64,000 bases of DNA from Paenibacillus sp. FSL H8-0048 (GCF_038002825.1 NZ_JBBODF010000001.1:2046001-2110000); one strand, 5' to 3'. Numbered from the stretch's first letter, positions 42,715 to 53,155 are shown. Made by a program: numbers and translations. Notes: a model not told the origin generated them from the sequence alone.

Positions 42715-43614
42715 ATGAAGAAGGTGCTTGTGCTTGGAGGGACGAGATTTTTCGGTAAAAGACTGGTGGAGCTGCTGCTCCAGGACCAGGACAGTGAGGT
42801 CACCATTCTCACCCGGGGTCTAACTGAGGATACCTTCGGAGAGCGTGTTGCCCGGCTGGCTGTGGACCGGACGGATGAAGCTGCGCTTGAGCAGGCTGTC
42901 GGGGGGACTGTATGGGATATCGTCTACGATAACATTTGCTACACGCCGGATGAGGCGGCGGCAGCTGTGCGGATCTGGGCGGGGCGGGCCAAGCGGTATA
43001 TCCTGACTTCCAGCTTATCCGTGTATGATCCGCAGCCGGAGGCGCTGGCTGAAACGGACTTCGATCCTTGGCATTATCCGCTGAAGGCTGGCGGGAAAGC
43101 GGATGTCAGTTACCAGGAAGGCAAAAGGCAAGCCGAAGCGATTCTGCTTCAGACAGCGGATTTCCCGGTGGCTGCGGTACGTTTTCCGATTGTACTGGGC
43201 ACGGATGATTATACGCGCCGGTTGCATTTTCACATCGAGCATGTTCTGGCGGGAAGGCCCATTGGCATCCCTAATCCGCAGGCAGAGATTTCGTTCATCC
43301 GTTCGGATGAAGCGGCTGCTTTCCTGCATTGGCTGGGCCGGGAGGGCTCAGCTGTCACGGGGCCGGTGAACGCCTGCTCGGACGGCACTCTCCCCATTGG
43401 CAGCGTCATCTCCATCATCGAACAGATTACCGGAAGGACGGCTGTCGTCCAGAATGAGGCGGCGGAAGCAGACCAATCGCCTTTTGGCATCGGTGCCTCC
43501 TGGTTCATGGATACAGCAAAAGCCCGCAGTGCGGGCTTCAGCTTCCTGTCCTTATCAGAGTGGTTCCCGGAGCTGGTCTCTTCGCTGACCCGCACACTTC
43601 GCCAGGACCAGTAG
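42715..43614 (+). CDS. NAD-dependent epimerase/dehydratase family protein
   Basis: 299 residues. [20 protein letters not shown] has the Rossmann GGTxFxG motif of extended SDR proteins. [33 protein letters not shown] and the [13 protein letters not shown] active-site Tyr-xxx-Lys (here Y-QEG-K) follow. It is close to the atypical SDR5-like/CSP41 branch. Substrate unknown, probably a nucleotide-linked sugar or similar. Start after TAGGAGGATGATCCC. Its last 60 bases overlap the 3' end of the convergent chemoreceptor gene. Confidence 0.85.
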   Translation: MKKVLVLGGTRFFGKRLVELLLQDQDSEVTILTRGLTEDTFGERVARLAVDRTDEAALEQAVGGTVWDIVYDNICYTPDEAAAAVRIWAGRAKRYILTSSLSVYDPQPEALAETDFDPWHYPLKAGGKADVSYQEGKRQAEAILLQTADFPVAAVRFPIVLGTDDYTRRLHFHIEHVLAGRPIGIPNPQAEISFIRSDEAAAFLHWLGREGSAVTGPVNACSDGTLPIGSVISIIEQITGRTAVVQNEAAEADQSPFGIGASWFMDTAKARSAGFSFLSLSEWFPELVSSLTRTLRQDQ

Positions 43615-45690
43615 CTCCTCCTCCAGCTCTTTGGAGATCTCTTTCTCCGGTTCGTTAACAAGCGTATTCAGGCCGGGCGCAGGCTTATCCTGCACCGGTA
43701 TTCCCGCAGGCAGGGGCCGGTGAATTCCGGCTTCTGCCTTTTTTTCCGGCTGATCCGTCAGATTCGTATGCATCTCCTGCTGTGGCTTGGGCGGGATGTT
43801 CTCTTTTGTCTTCGCTATCGGCTGCTCTTCGTATACCTGCACTATCCCGCGAACCGCTTTATCCGCTGCATGCTTTGAGCTTGGAACTGCATCCGAATCT
43901 GCGGTTGAATTTGAACCTGGGGCTGGAACAGACTCTGACCCCTGCTCCAATTTGGCCTCAGCAGCCTCCGGTATTTTGAACACATTGATCTCCCGGAACA
44001 GCCGCTGCGAGATTTCATTAATCTCCCCGGCCTGTCTGGCAATGTCCCCGATGGCCTGATCCTGCTGGGTGCTGGAAGCGTTAACCTCCTGAACTCCGGC
44101 CGCCGTCTGCTCAGCTACAGCCGCAACAGAATGTACAGATTCGGCAAGCCGAGAATTGAGAGTACGGGTCTGTTCCACCTTATTGTGAATTTGCCCGATT
44201 TGTGTGCTGATGCCTGTAATCGATTCGTCGATAGCGGCGAAGGAAGCCAGGGTCTGCTCCACCTGATGGTCCTGCTGCTCCAGGCTGTCCCGGGTCTCCA
44301 TCATATGTCCCTGGAAATCCGCCATACAGGCCCCAAGCTCCTGAATAATTTTGCTGATATGCACCGAGGAATTATTCGTCTGCACAGACAACTGCCGCAC
44401 TTCATCGGCAATAACGGCGAAGCCTTTACCTGCTGCTCCGGCCCTGGCCGCCTCAATCGCGGCGTTCAGCGAGAGTATATTCGTCTGCTTCGAGATTTCG
44501 GTGATCGAATGGGTAATGCGTGAGATATCCTTGGACTGGTTCACCAGCTTGTCCAGCGCCCCATACACCTTGCCAATGGATTCCTGAGACTTCCGGGAGC
44601 TGAGGCGCAGCGCCGTAACGGTATCCGAACCCAGCTGTCTGTTCCGGTTAGCGGCTTCACTTGTAGTCAGCATTACATCGGTATAGTCAGTAATCTCCTG
44701 AACTCCGCAGGCCAGCTCCTCCAGGAGCTGTGTGCTCTGCTCCGACTGGCTGGCCTGCTGGTCCGCCCCAAGCGAAATCTCCTGTATGGTTCTGACAATA
44801 TTCTGGTTCGTATGCGCTGTAACCACCGAAGACTCCTCAAAAGACTGCGCGTAATCAGCAAGCGAGCCTGCTGCAGACAAGGTCTGCCGCAGCATCCCCT
44901 GTACCCTGCCGACCATATGGTCGAAATGATGGCTCAGCTGTCCCAGCTCGTCATTGTACGGGGAGTTAATCTGCTGCCGCAGATCGCCCTCCGCGATCTG
45001 CCTGAGCGCCGCCTGAAGCTTGCGCACCGGCGACAGGAACGAGCGGATCAGCAGCCAGGCGAGCACCAGCATGAACAGGGAGACTGCAATCGCAGCGTAC
45101 ATCACGATGGATACCGTATCATCCAGCAGAGCGAAGGAGACTCCCTGGGCCTGATCGGCATTGGCAGCGGCAGCGGTATACAGCTCACCGTTAGTCTTCA
45201 GCATGTCCTGATTCAGGGCAAGCGCTTTTGTATGTATACCATCAATGGTCTCCAGCACACTCAGCGGGTCAAGGGTCTCGTCCGACATCGTCGTTACCAG
45301 TTCCTTTGTAAGAGCGCCATATTCTTTTACTTGTGAAGACAGTAGCTTATAACTGGCAGAAGCAGGCGTACCCTGCTTAAAATCCACCTTCCCCAGCTCC
45401 GCAGACAGCTGCTGTTGCTTCTCCTGCAACGGTTCGGCCTGCTCCAGGTCACTGGATTCCGCCAAGGAAGTCTCTGCGCGGTTCAGCTCCTGCAGCTGCT
45501 GGGTGATGGTTGAGACCGTAATTCTATTCTCCATTTCGCTCTTCTGCCGTTCCATGGATAGCTCGACCTGCTTGATTTTATGTCCCTGGTACAGGGCCAC
45601 ACCCAGAAAAATAAGTGTAATCGCCGAGAAACTCAAGATCAGCTTCCATTTCATCGAAAAGTGCAGCGGATTCCCCTTCAAAAGTATCAT
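43555..45690 (-). CDS. Methyl-accepting chemotaxis protein
   Basis: About 711 residues. Two membrane segments ([20 protein letters not shown] near residue 18; [20 protein letters not shown] near 200) enclose a ~160-residue helical sensor domain of the four-helix-bundle type. A HAMP domain ([20 protein letters not shown]) is followed by the coiled-coil signalling domain with the hairpin tip [40 protein letters not shown]. An unusual ~140-residue Pro/Glu/Lys-rich tail follows and overlaps the epimerase gene. Ligand unknown. The start is uncertain: ATG 45690 directly abuts GAAGGG. Confidence 0.88.
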   Translation of the reverse strand: MILLKGNPLHFSMKWKLILSFSAITLIFLGVALYQGHKIKQVELSMERQKSEMENRITVSTITQQLQELNRAETSLAESSDLEQAEPLQEKQQQLSAELGKVDFKQGTPASASYKLLSSQVKEYGALTKELVTTMSDETLDPLSVLETIDGIHTKALALNQDMLKTNGELYTAAAANADQAQGVSFALLDDTVSIVMYAAIAVSLFMLVLAWLLIRSFLSPVRKLQAALRQIAEGDLRQQINSPYNDELGQLSHHFDHMVGRVQGMLRQTLSAAGSLADYAQSFEESSVVTAHTNQNIVRTIQEISLGADQQASQSEQSTQLLEELACGVQEITDYTDVMLTTSEAANRNRQLGSDTVTALRLSSRKSQESIGKVYGALDKLVNQSKDISRITHSITEISKQTNILSLNAAIEAARAGAAGKGFAVIADEVRQLSVQTNNSSVHISKIIQELGACMADFQGHMMETRDSLEQQDHQVEQTLASFAAIDESITGISTQIGQIHNKVEQTRTLNSRLAESVHSVAAVAEQTAAGVQEVNASSTQQDQAIGDIARQAGEINEISQRLFREINVFKIPEAAEAKLEQGSESVPAPGSNSTADSDAVPSSKHAADKAVRGIVQVYEEQPIAKTKENIPPKPQQEMHTNLTDQPEKKAEAGIHRPLPAGIPVQDKPAPGLNTLVNEPEKEISKELEEELLVLAKCAGQRRDQLREPL

Positions 45691-45938
45691 CCCTTCATAT
45701 CTAGCCTGATTTTGCAATAGGTATATTCTGCTAATACTCTCTAATTGTAAAAGCCGGATATTAATTGTCCTCCTAAGTTATGTATGCGCAGCGTAAAGAA
45801 TCTGTTGCGAAACTGTTAACAAATGTGCAGAATTCAAGGAAATAGTAGGACTATTGGATGGGAACGCGGCTTATTTGCACGGGGCAATTGGGTGGGTGTC
45901 AGAGAGACAAGGTATGGCAGCAGCGGCAGGCCAAGTTG

Positions 45939-46113
45939 TTGCACAAATTGCAACCCTGGTTCATCGATAACAGGGTAAACTTAAATATTGTTGCACAAAT
46001 TGCAGGAATATCGCCGCCAAGCCCCTTAGAGAAGAGGGAATGCTGCCTTTTGTGCAATATTTTCAGATTAGGATTAGTTTAATGAGGGAGAAGTTGTATA
46101 ATATGCAGGATTT
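45939..46113. repeat. Four-copy array of the TTGCA-type dyad repeat, 51-52 bp period
   Basis: Copies at 45939 (TTGCACAAATTGCAACCCTG), 45991 (TTGCACAAATTGCAGGAATA), 46043 (CTGCCTTTTGTGCAATATTT) and 46094 (TTGTATAATATGCAGGATTT). The third and fourth are degenerate, but the spacing of 51-52 bases is kept. Same family as 34388-34561. It lies between the chemoreceptor and the YdeI-family gene, directly upstream of the latter. Confidence 0.72.
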
Positions 46114-46164
46114 GTATCAGCAAGAGAGCAAAGGGCAAACGTCAGAAGGGACTGAAGTGTAATT

Positions 46165-46734
46165 ATGAGCATTGAAAATAGGCTTGAAGCTACATCGAGA
46201 GAAGAATTAAGAGATTGGCTGATGGCGAACAGTACCACGGAGGGCTCTTGCTGGGTAGAGGTCAGTCTCAAACCGCTCCCGGAGACGATACTGTATCTGG
46301 ATGCCGTGGAAGAAGCGCTGTGCTGCGGCTGGATTGACGGGGTGAAGAAGGCGGCGGCTGACTCCAAGCTAGCGCAGAGACTATCCCCGCGCAGCAAGCG
46401 CAGTTCATGGACCGAGCTGAATAAGGAGCGCGTGCGAAGGCTGGACAAGCTGGGCCTGATGCGCGATGAGGGACGGCGATGCCTGCCCGATATGGATGTA
46501 GAAGCTTTTCGAATTGATCCCGTGATTGTACAGCGATTGAAGGCGGACGAGCAGGTGTACCGGCATTTCCTGGCCTTCCCGGCGCTGTATCAGCGGGTGC
46601 GGATCGACACCATTCAGAGCTGCATCCGCCAGCCGGAGCTGTTAGAACGCAGATTGGACAAATTCATCGAGAATACCAGAGTGAATAAAATGTACGGGCA
46701 ATGGCATGACAACGGGCGTCTGCTGGATTATTAG
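46165..46734 (+). CDS. YdeI/OmdA family protein
   Basis: 189 residues. SREELRDWLMANSTTEGSCW, LDAVEEALCCGWIDGVKKAA and a Lys/Arg-rich SPRSKRSSWTELNKERVRRL segment are characteristic of the bacteriocin-protection YdeI/OmpD-associated family (PF13376). Cytosolic. In other bacteria family members influence resistance to cationic peptides; no such link can be seen here. The start has no strong ribosome binding site (GAAGGGACTGAAGTGTAATT). The upstream region carries the TTGCA repeat array. Confidence 0.85.
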   Translation: MSIENRLEATSREELRDWLMANSTTEGSCWVEVSLKPLPETILYLDAVEEALCCGWIDGVKKAAADSKLAQRLSPRSKRSSWTELNKERVRRLDKLGLMRDEGRRCLPDMDVEAFRIDPVIVQRLKADEQVYRHFLAFPALYQRVRIDTIQSCIRQPELLERRLDKFIENTRVNKMYGQWHDNGRLLDY

Positions 46735-47196
46735 TTTGGTTGGAGTGTAGTTCTGGTGGATTATTAGATCAGTTGGATTACTAGTTCTGTGAGTGAGTTT
46801 GATTTCGGACAAATTGCCCTGAAAGCTGGGGCATGCAGCTCCCGAAGGGTTTGCGCAAGCGGTATGTGTGGGGATATCTGATGGGTATGAAAGTAACTGG
46901 GGTTTGCTCTACATGACGGAGGTTACTTAATGGAGGTTACTTAATGCATATTAGTTGGAAAAACGTATCTTAATCTAGAACATTTGGAGCATTTGCGGAA
47001 CTTAGTTGGATTTATGACATTTATTTTTCGCGTGAACCCCCTCTATGGCTCTGATGCCAGCATATTAAGTGCCTTTTTTCCAACTACGACTCGCTGCGGG
47101 CCCCTCCCACCTCTGAACAAGTGCCCAAAATCCAACTGTTCCCTGCGGCAAGGGGTGAGGGTGAGGGTGAGACTAATGCAGATACATAGGGTGATG
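46735..47196. other. Intergenic region without a gene
   Basis: Part of an ~890-base gap between the convergent YdeI-family and nagA genes. No credible open frame or terminator stem is seen. A duplicated GGAGGTTACTTAATG at 46918-46947 and a G-rich GGGTGAGGGTGAGGGTGAG run near 47153 are the only distinct features. Confidence 0.5.
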
Positions 47197-47256
47197 CTGA
47201 GGCAGTCACTGAGGCAGTTACTGAGGCAGTTACTGAGGCAGTTACTGAGGCAGCTA
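47197..47256. repeat. Five 12-bp tandem repeats
   Basis: CTGAGGCAGTTA repeated five times with single changes in the first and last unit. The length is a multiple of three, so it keeps a frame open, but no start signal or homologous protein supports coding. Probably a variable-number microsatellite. Confidence 0.85.
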
Positions 47257-47306
47257 CTGGTCCAGGCACTGGTGCAAACATTGACGCTAGTGTGGACATA
47301 GTACGG

Positions 47307-47382
47307 GTGTATGCGGAATACTGAATACAATTATACTGCGCGTAGACTAACGGAGAAAATGTATGCGGAAAACCGAATACAT
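47307..47382. repeat. Two copies of the ATGTATGC-type hairpin, 52 bp apart
   Basis: GTGTATGCGGAATACTGAATAC at 47307 and ATGTATGC, eight bases, GAATACAT at 47359. Spacing of 52 bases and the same arms as the array at 40507. Confidence 0.7.
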
Positions 47383-47427
47383 TTACTACAAATTTTACTG
47401 GCGTGGTGCAAACGCGGGCGCAACAGC

Positions 47428-47500
47428 CATACTCATACTCATACTCATACTCATACCATCCCCATACAATCCCCATACCATGCCCATAGCCATAGCCATG
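47428..47500. repeat. Hexanucleotide microsatellite
   Basis: CATACT repeated five times, followed by degenerate CCATAC/CCATAG units. Low complexity; no function visible. Confidence 0.75.
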
Positions 47501-47626
47501 TACTTACCCAGCCACTGCCGCTCCCGCCGTCTGTAATCGATTAACTTGTGCGATTCACATGGATAACAGGCCCCCGTCACCGGCGGCCTGCCCGCACCGT
47601 ACCGCCGCACTGTACCGCCGCTCCGC

Positions 47627-48799
47627 TCAGTCCCGGCGGTACACCCAGCCGCCGGCCTGGCACAGCGCCGCCAGCGCAAGCCCGGCGCCGCCCGGCCCGG
47701 TGCGGCGGATCAGCGCCAGATCCGCCGGTGCCCCGGCCGCCAGGCCCGCCGCCGCAGGCAGGGCCATGAAGCCTGCCGGGCGCACGGACGCCATGTCCCA
47801 GGCGTCCGGCAGCGCGGCCAGGCCCGCGGCGCTGAGGCGCGCGATGTGGCGCAGCAGCATCTGCGCCGAGCCCGCCAGCAGCCCGGGCTCGCCGGCGAGA
47901 TGCAGCCGGCCCGCCGGGGTCAGCACGACACGGCCGCCGACCGGCGTGTCGTAGCTGCCGGGCGCAAGCCCGGCCAGGGCAACGGCATCGCTGACCAGCA
48001 GTGCCCGCTGGCCCTTGACCTTCATCGCCACCTTCAGCACCTCCTCCGGGAGGTGGAAGCCGTCGGCGATCAATGTGCACCACAGCTCATCTGCCGCGAG
48101 CTGGGTCCACAGGTAGTTCGGATGGCGCGGCAGCATAGCATGCGCGCCATTGCCCAGGTGCGTGGACAGCCGCGCTCCGGCGGCTACCGCCCCGGCAATC
48201 TGCGCGGCATCCGCTGACGTATGCCCGATGGAGACGGTGATTCCCTGCCGGACGCAGTGGCGGATGAACTTCGCACTCCCCTCCCACTCGGGGGACAGCG
48301 TAACAATAGAGATGCGTCCGCCCGCCGCCGCCTGCCACTGATCGAGCAGGGCCGCGTCCGGCGGCCGGATATGCTCCAGGGCATGCGCCCCGCGCGGACC
48401 GTCCTCCGGCGAGAGGAACGGCCCCTCCAGATGGATGCCCTTGATGGTCGCCGCGCTGGCTGCATCCTCGTCACAGGCCCGGGCAATCGCCCGCATCGCT
48501 CCCAGGATGGTATACGGCGCGCCGGTAATCACCGTAGGGTAACAGGCGGTCACGCCCTCCTGCCATACCGCACGGACCGCCTTTTTGACATCCTCTGCAC
48601 CAAGCGCCGGATGATTGAAATCATGTCCGCCATAGCCGTTGATCTGCAGATCCGTAAGGCCCGGGGCCACCAGTGGCAGCTCGGCCCGTTCCTCCAGCGT
48701 CAGCCGCGTCTCCAGCGGGTCGATAGCAGCAATTAAGCCATCCTCCACAGTAAGCCGGACCGGCTCGCCGGTCCGGTAATGCAGCGCCTCCAGCTTCAT
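47627..48799 (-). CDS. nagA: N-acetylglucosamine-6-phosphate deacetylase
   Basis: 390 residues from ATG 48799, which overlaps the nagB stop as ATGA. Amidohydrolase barrel: APGLTDLQINGYGGHDFNHP with QxN instead of HxH (as in E. coli NagA, one metal), the metal Glu in KGIHLEGPFLSPEDGPRGAH, metal His in ITVSIGHTSADAA and STHLGNGAHAMLPRHPNYLW, catalytic Asp in LLVSDAVALAGL. It converts GlcNAc-6-phosphate to GlcN-6-phosphate. The last third is unusually GC- and Ala/Gly-rich (LAAGAPADLALIRRTGPGGA). Confidence 0.9.
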   Translation of the reverse strand: MKLEALHYRTGEPVRLTVEDGLIAAIDPLETRLTLEERAELPLVAPGLTDLQINGYGGHDFNHPALGAEDVKKAVRAVWQEGVTACYPTVITGAPYTILGAMRAIARACDEDAASAATIKGIHLEGPFLSPEDGPRGAHALEHIRPPDAALLDQWQAAAGGRISIVTLSPEWEGSAKFIRHCVRQGITVSIGHTSADAAQIAGAVAAGARLSTHLGNGAHAMLPRHPNYLWTQLAADELWCTLIADGFHLPEEVLKVAMKVKGQRALLVSDAVALAGLAPGSYDTPVGGRVVLTPAGRLHLAGEPGLLAGSAQMLLRHIARLSAAGLAALPDAWDMASVRPAGFMALPAAAGLAAGAPADLALIRRTGPGGAGLALAALCQAGGWVYRRD

Positions 48800-49575
48800 G
48801 AGAAGACCGCCCCGAACGAGTCGGTATCCAGGAACATCCGGCAGTCTCCATGCCCCCGCAAGATGGTGGACGGACATGCTGTAGAGACTGCTTCATGCAG
48901 CGTCCGGGTCACTGCACCGCGCTTGGAAGCGCCCGGCACCATGCAGAACAGCCATTGCGCGGACAGCAGCACCGGAATCGTCAGCGTCAAGGCTTGCTGC
49001 GGCACTTCGTCCAAGCTGGCGAAACACCCGTCATTCACCTGCTGCCTCCGGCAGATATCATCCAGAATCACCAGCTTCACAGGAAGCGGATCAGCGAAAT
49101 CAGCCACCGGCGGATCATTGAACGCCAAGTGGCCGTTCTCTCCGATGCCAAGGCACACTATATCGATAGGCGCCTCTGCCAGCAATCGTCCATAACGCTT
49201 GCATTCCGCTTCTGCACCTGCGGCAGGATTCAGATAATGAACCGTTCCCGGACGCACCTTGTCGAAGAGCGCCTTGCGGAGAAAGGTGCCGAAGCTCTGC
49301 GGCGAGTCTGCCGGCAGGCCAGTGTATTCATCCATATGGAATGCGGTAATCCGGCTCCAGTCCAGATCCTTCGCAGCGGCAAGCTCGGCAAGGAATTCGT
49401 TCTGCGAAGGGGCGGCGGCGAAGACGATCCGCACCTGCGCTTTGGAGGCCAGCAGCGCCCGGATGGCTGCTGCCGCCTCACGTCCGGCAGCAGCTCCGAG
49501 CTGTGCACGGTTTGGGTATACCCGGACAAGCATAGCACCCGACAGCTCGGTATGAATCGGTTTGATAGTCAGCAT
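48796..49575 (-). CDS. nagB: Glucosamine-6-phosphate deaminase
   Basis: 259 residues. AFHMDEYTGLPADSPQSFGT (catalytic Asp in DEYTG, about residue 82), then DIVCLGIGENGHLAFNDPP with the catalytic His. The C-terminal part (TLTIPVLLSAQWLFCMVPGA, SKRGAVTRTL) is typical. It makes fructose-6-phosphate and ammonia from GlcN-6-phosphate, the step after NagA. Start after AAGGAGGCATTACCC; overlaps the response regulator stop by 7 bases. Confidence 0.9.
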   Translation of the reverse strand: MLTIKPIHTELSGAMLVRVYPNRAQLGAAAGREAAAAIRALLASKAQVRIVFAAAPSQNEFLAELAAAKDLDWSRITAFHMDEYTGLPADSPQSFGTFLRKALFDKVRPGTVHYLNPAAGAEAECKRYGRLLAEAPIDIVCLGIGENGHLAFNDPPVADFADPLPVKLVILDDICRRQQVNDGCFASLDEVPQQALTLTIPVLLSAQWLFCMVPGASKRGAVTRTLHEAVSTACPSTILRGHGDCRMFLDTDSFGAVFS

Positions 49576-51212
49576 GGGTAATGCCTCCTTGCTTCAGGGG
49601 GTTGTGCGGAACGGCTGCCTTCCTCTCCCCGGAATTCTCCGGGCGTAGCTCCAGTATGCAGCTTGAACAGCTTCGTGAAATAGCTCTTATTCTCATACCC
49701 GAGCCGCTCGGCGACCTGTTCTACGCTTTGCGGAGACTGGTCCAGCCATTCCTTGGCCTGCTCCATTTTGATATGGGTAACGTAGTGGATGAAGCTCATT
49801 CCGGTCTCCTTCTTGAACAGACGGCTGAAATAACTCGAATTCAAATGCGTATATTCCGCCACCTCCTCCAGGGTGATTTTACGGTTCAGGTGACGGTCAA
49901 CATACTGCTTCACCTTCTTGATCTCATCCCGGCGGGTCTCCTGGTACATCTCCCGGATATAAGGAAGCCGTTCGTAGAAGAAAGCCAGGGACCAACTCTC
50001 CAGCGTGCCGATATCGTCAATGTCCGCCAGGGTATCATGCAGCAGCTCCAGCGAAAAAGTGGACTGGAACTGCTGGCGGGCCATCAGCCGCATCTGATTG
50101 TCATAGAGCAGCTTGAGCATCCATTCCTTCACCTGGCGCGGGGCATAACGCTTCAGACGGATATGGTCCATCCATTTGGCGATCAGCTCCGCAAGCCTGT
50201 CCGCTGATTCCTCCAGGAAGGCTTCGCGGATCTCGTGCGCGGCTTCGGCGTAACGGGTGAACAGGTCCTCCTCCGTGAACGGCGGAAGCTCCTTCAGTCC
50301 GGCCAGCCCGCCCGGCTTCAAGTAGAAGGCATACTCCCGGCCTTGGGTTAGCAGCTCTATCACCCTCTCGCGGAAATGCCCGCTGCCCCGGGGGATACAC
50401 AGGTATTGAAAGGACGCCCTCACCCCCGGCACGGCTTGAATGGCTGAGCGTAGCCTGCCGAGCATAGAGATGTGTGCGGCCTCTGCCCCGTTCCCCATAC
50501 CGCCGGTGAATACCAGTACACAATCACGGCCACTGTAGGGCAGACATAGGGCGGCATTATTGTCCTGGTACACCGACTCCGCCGCCGATGCCACCAAGGC
50601 CATCCGCGCAAGCTCCTCCCCTGGAGCCTCCCCGCTGTCACCGTTGATCCGGCAGAGCACAGCGACATGGGCTGTGAGCTCAGGCTGAATGCCCAGCTCG
50701 GCAGCGTCACTCTGCCACTCGCTGCCTGGCAGCTCCCGGGCCGTGATCCGCGTAAGCACCCGTTGCTTCAGCAGCCCCTTTTGATGCTCGGCCATGCTTT
50801 TCCACTTCAGCGTCTGAGCCTTCTCCTCGTCCCTGCGGCGCAGCTCCCCGCCCAGCTCCCGGAGCAGGGTGGTAATCAGCTCTCTGCTCATCGTCTCCTT
50901 GAGGATATAGTCGCTCACCATCAGCTTGACCGCCTGCTGCGCATAGGTGAAGTCATCCATGCAGGACAGCACCACCACGCGCACCTCCCCGCTTCGCAGC
51001 TTCAGCTCGCGGATCAGCTCCAGACCATCCATATACGGCATCCCAATGTCTGTAATTACAATATCCGGCATGTCCGCCCCGGCCTTCTCCAGAGCAATCA
51101 GACCGTTCTTGCAGGCTGAATGCAGCGTGAATCCAAGCTCGTCCCAGGGAATCATTGCCGTCAGAAAATCCAGTACCGGCTGATCATCATCCACCAGCAT
51201 TACGCTATACAT
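49569..51212 (-). CDS. YesN-type response regulator with AraC DNA-binding domain
   Basis: About 547 residues from ATG 51212. Receiver domain: MYSVMLVDDDQPVLDFLTAM, phospho-Asp in DIVITDIGMPYMDGLELI, Lys in YILKETMS. A ~250-residue middle helical/linker domain follows. The C-terminal AraC HTH pair has ITLEEVAEYTHLNSSYFSRL and VEQVAERLGYENKSYFTKLF. It is encoded next to its histidine kinase and controls, by inference, the sugar importer and nag genes around it. Confidence 0.9.
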   Translation of the reverse strand: MYSVMLVDDDQPVLDFLTAMIPWDELGFTLHSACKNGLIALEKAGADMPDIVITDIGMPYMDGLELIRELKLRSGEVRVVVLSCMDDFTYAQQAVKLMVSDYILKETMSRELITTLLRELGGELRRRDEEKAQTLKWKSMAEHQKGLLKQRVLTRITARELPGSEWQSDAAELGIQPELTAHVAVLCRINGDSGEAPGEELARMALVASAAESVYQDNNAALCLPYSGRDCVLVFTGGMGNGAEAAHISMLGRLRSAIQAVPGVRASFQYLCIPRGSGHFRERVIELLTQGREYAFYLKPGGLAGLKELPPFTEEDLFTRYAEAAHEIREAFLEESADRLAELIAKWMDHIRLKRYAPRQVKEWMLKLLYDNQMRLMARQQFQSTFSLELLHDTLADIDDIGTLESWSLAFFYERLPYIREMYQETRRDEIKKVKQYVDRHLNRKITLEEVAEYTHLNSSYFSRLFKKETGMSFIHYVTHIKMEQAKEWLDQSPQSVEQVAERLGYENKSYFTKLFKLHTGATPGEFRGEEGSRSAQPPEARRHYPC

Positions 51213-53031
51213 CCCTACCACGCTCCTTTTCCTTAGCCTGATCCGGAATCTGCCCGGGCAATACGAACCGGAAGGTTGTCCCCTCGCCGGGCCTGCTGTC
51301 CGTCGTAATCTGGAAGGCTGATCCGTAAGTCAGATACAGACGCTCGTAGACATTGGACATTCCGATGTGGGCCAGCCTGCCTGGCGGCATAGCTTCCTTG
51401 CCCGGCGGTTTGGAGCTTAGCCCGGCGCGCAGGCGGCTCAGGGTGTCCTCATCCATCCCCTGCCCGTCGTCTTCGATCTCAATGAACAGCCGGTGATCCT
51501 GTGTCCACGTTCGGATCAGAATACGCCCGCCCGCCTGACGCAGCCCATGAATATAGGCATTCTCAATGACCGGCTGCAGCAGGAAGCGGGGGATACGGAT
51601 GCCGAGGCTCTCGGAGGTACAGTCTGTATCCAGCGCCACCTCCTCGGACTGGCGGAAATTCAGCAGCTCCACATAGCTCCTGACAATATGCAGCTCATCA
51701 TGAAGCGTGGTGTATTCATCCCGCTGCTGGATCGTCATGCGGAGCAGCCGGGAGAGCGAGAACAGCAGCTCGGCATTCTCTTCATCTCCCCGCATCATAA
51801 TGCGCAGACGGATCGAGTTCAGGATGTTGAACAGGAAGTGGGGATTGATCTGCGATTGCAGCATCGCCAGCTCCGCCTTGCGCTTCTGCGCCTGCTCTTC
51901 CTTGATTTGCACAACCATCCGCTCTACCCGGTCCAGCATATGGTCGAAGGATTTGCCCAGCCGCCCGATCTCATCATAGCCCCGGACTCCCGAACGGAGA
52001 CCCAGCTCTCCGCGGTCCACCCGCGCCGCCACCTGGTCGAGCCGGATGACCGGCTTCGTGAACTGCCTGACCAGCAGCACCAGAATCAGCAGGAAAAAAG
52101 CCCCCGACACCACCTGCACCGCCGAACTCCAGCGGTGCGTCGCGCTAATCCGGCTGACCGCCTCGCGGTAGGGCGACAGACTGACAATCCGGTAATTGCC
52201 GTAAGGGATCTCCAGACTGCTGAGCAGATACTGCTCGCCCCGGTAATCGATGAAGCTGGAATCGGCCGCAGGCTTCACGGCAGCCATAAGTGAGAACGGC
52301 TGGCCCAGCAGGGACTTGTCCCGGGCGGCAGTAACCGTTCCATCCGGTGCAATCAGCAGGGTCTGCTGCCCCTTCCCGCTATCACTCAAGATCTGGCTGA
52401 TCCGGCTCTCGGCGATACTGATCATCACCGTAGCATAGGTTGAACTGGAAGACAGCTTGAGATTGCGGGCAATCGTAAGCACCTGCGGACTGCCGGCGGC
52501 TGCGGTCGGAATATAGTTATCTATCACGCCTGCCCAGTACAGCTCGAAGGCAGGCTTCTTGCGGGCAGCCTCCATCCAGGACTGCTGAAGCAGTGCGCCG
52601 ACATTGAGCTTGGCGTAGGAATAGTTGGAGTAGTATTGCCCGTCCGAGGTGAGGACGGTTACGAATGTTTTTTCCATCATGGAGGTCACGCTGACCAGCT
52701 TGTCGGTCACCTCTTTGAAGTCCAGGATATGTCTTGCTGTATCAGGCTGGTGCAGCTTGCTGCGCTGCCAGTTTTCTTTGAGAATAAGGGTGATGCCGGG
52801 ATCGAACTGGATATAATTCGCCACCAGCACCATATTGCTGAAGAGGTTCGAGATGTACAGGCTCTCCTGCTCCAGTGAACGGCGTTCATTCTGAATCACC
52901 TGGGAGCGGAGGATATGCTCTGTGTAGGAATTGGAAATATACAGGGTAATAGAGGCGGGAAGCAGCAGACAGAGCAGGGAAGCGACGAGCAGCTTATTGC
53001 GAAAACCGAGTCTCCATCCTCTTGGCAGCAA
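51205..53031 (-). CDS. YesM-type sensor histidine kinase
   Basis: About 608 residues from a TTG at 53031, seven bases after AAGGGGG. Membrane segment LLVASLLCLLLPASITLYIS, a ~260-residue extracellular dCache-like sensor, second membrane segment VVSGAFFLLILVLLVRQF, a HAMP domain (LDQVAARVDRGELGLRSGVR), the HisKA_7TM/His_kinase box with QINPHFLFNILNSIRLRI, and a HATPase domain with IENAYIHGLRQ and IEDDGQGMDED. It senses an extracellular sugar or binding protein and phosphorylates the neighbouring regulator. Its stop overlaps the regulator start. Confidence 0.9.
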   Translation of the reverse strand: MLPRGWRLGFRNKLLVASLLCLLLPASITLYISNSYTEHILRSQVIQNERRSLEQESLYISNLFSNMVLVANYIQFDPGITLILKENWQRSKLHQPDTARHILDFKEVTDKLVSVTSMMEKTFVTVLTSDGQYYSNYSYAKLNVGALLQQSWMEAARKKPAFELYWAGVIDNYIPTAAAGSPQVLTIARNLKLSSSSTYATVMISIAESRISQILSDSGKGQQTLLIAPDGTVTAARDKSLLGQPFSLMAAVKPAADSSFIDYRGEQYLLSSLEIPYGNYRIVSLSPYREAVSRISATHRWSSAVQVVSGAFFLLILVLLVRQFTKPVIRLDQVAARVDRGELGLRSGVRGYDEIGRLGKSFDHMLDRVERMVVQIKEEQAQKRKAELAMLQSQINPHFLFNILNSIRLRIMMRGDEENAELLFSLSRLLRMTIQQRDEYTTLHDELHIVRSYVELLNFRQSEEVALDTDCTSESLGIRIPRFLLQPVIENAYIHGLRQAGGRILIRTWTQDHRLFIEIEDDGQGMDEDTLSRLRAGLSSKPPGKEAMPPGRLAHIGMSNVYERLYLTYGSAFQITTDSRPGEGTTFRFVLPGQIPDQAKEKERGRDV

Positions 53032-53155
53032 TGGCAATCCCCCTTCACAATCAGACTATCGTGTCTATGCTTCTATCATATCAGCTTTCCGCCTCCAGTA
53101 GCCTATTAGAGCACAGGATTTCAGGTAAAATCCGGCCGTTTAGCCCTGCCAATTT

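Noticed and set aside
47043..47330. Open frames through the CTGAGGCAGTTA repeat
   Set aside because: Only the 12-bp microsatellite keeps them open; no ribosome binding site.
47577..48083. 168-codon Gly/Ala/Arg-rich minus-strand frame overlapping nagA
   Set aside because: Out-of-frame read of the very GC-rich end of nagA.
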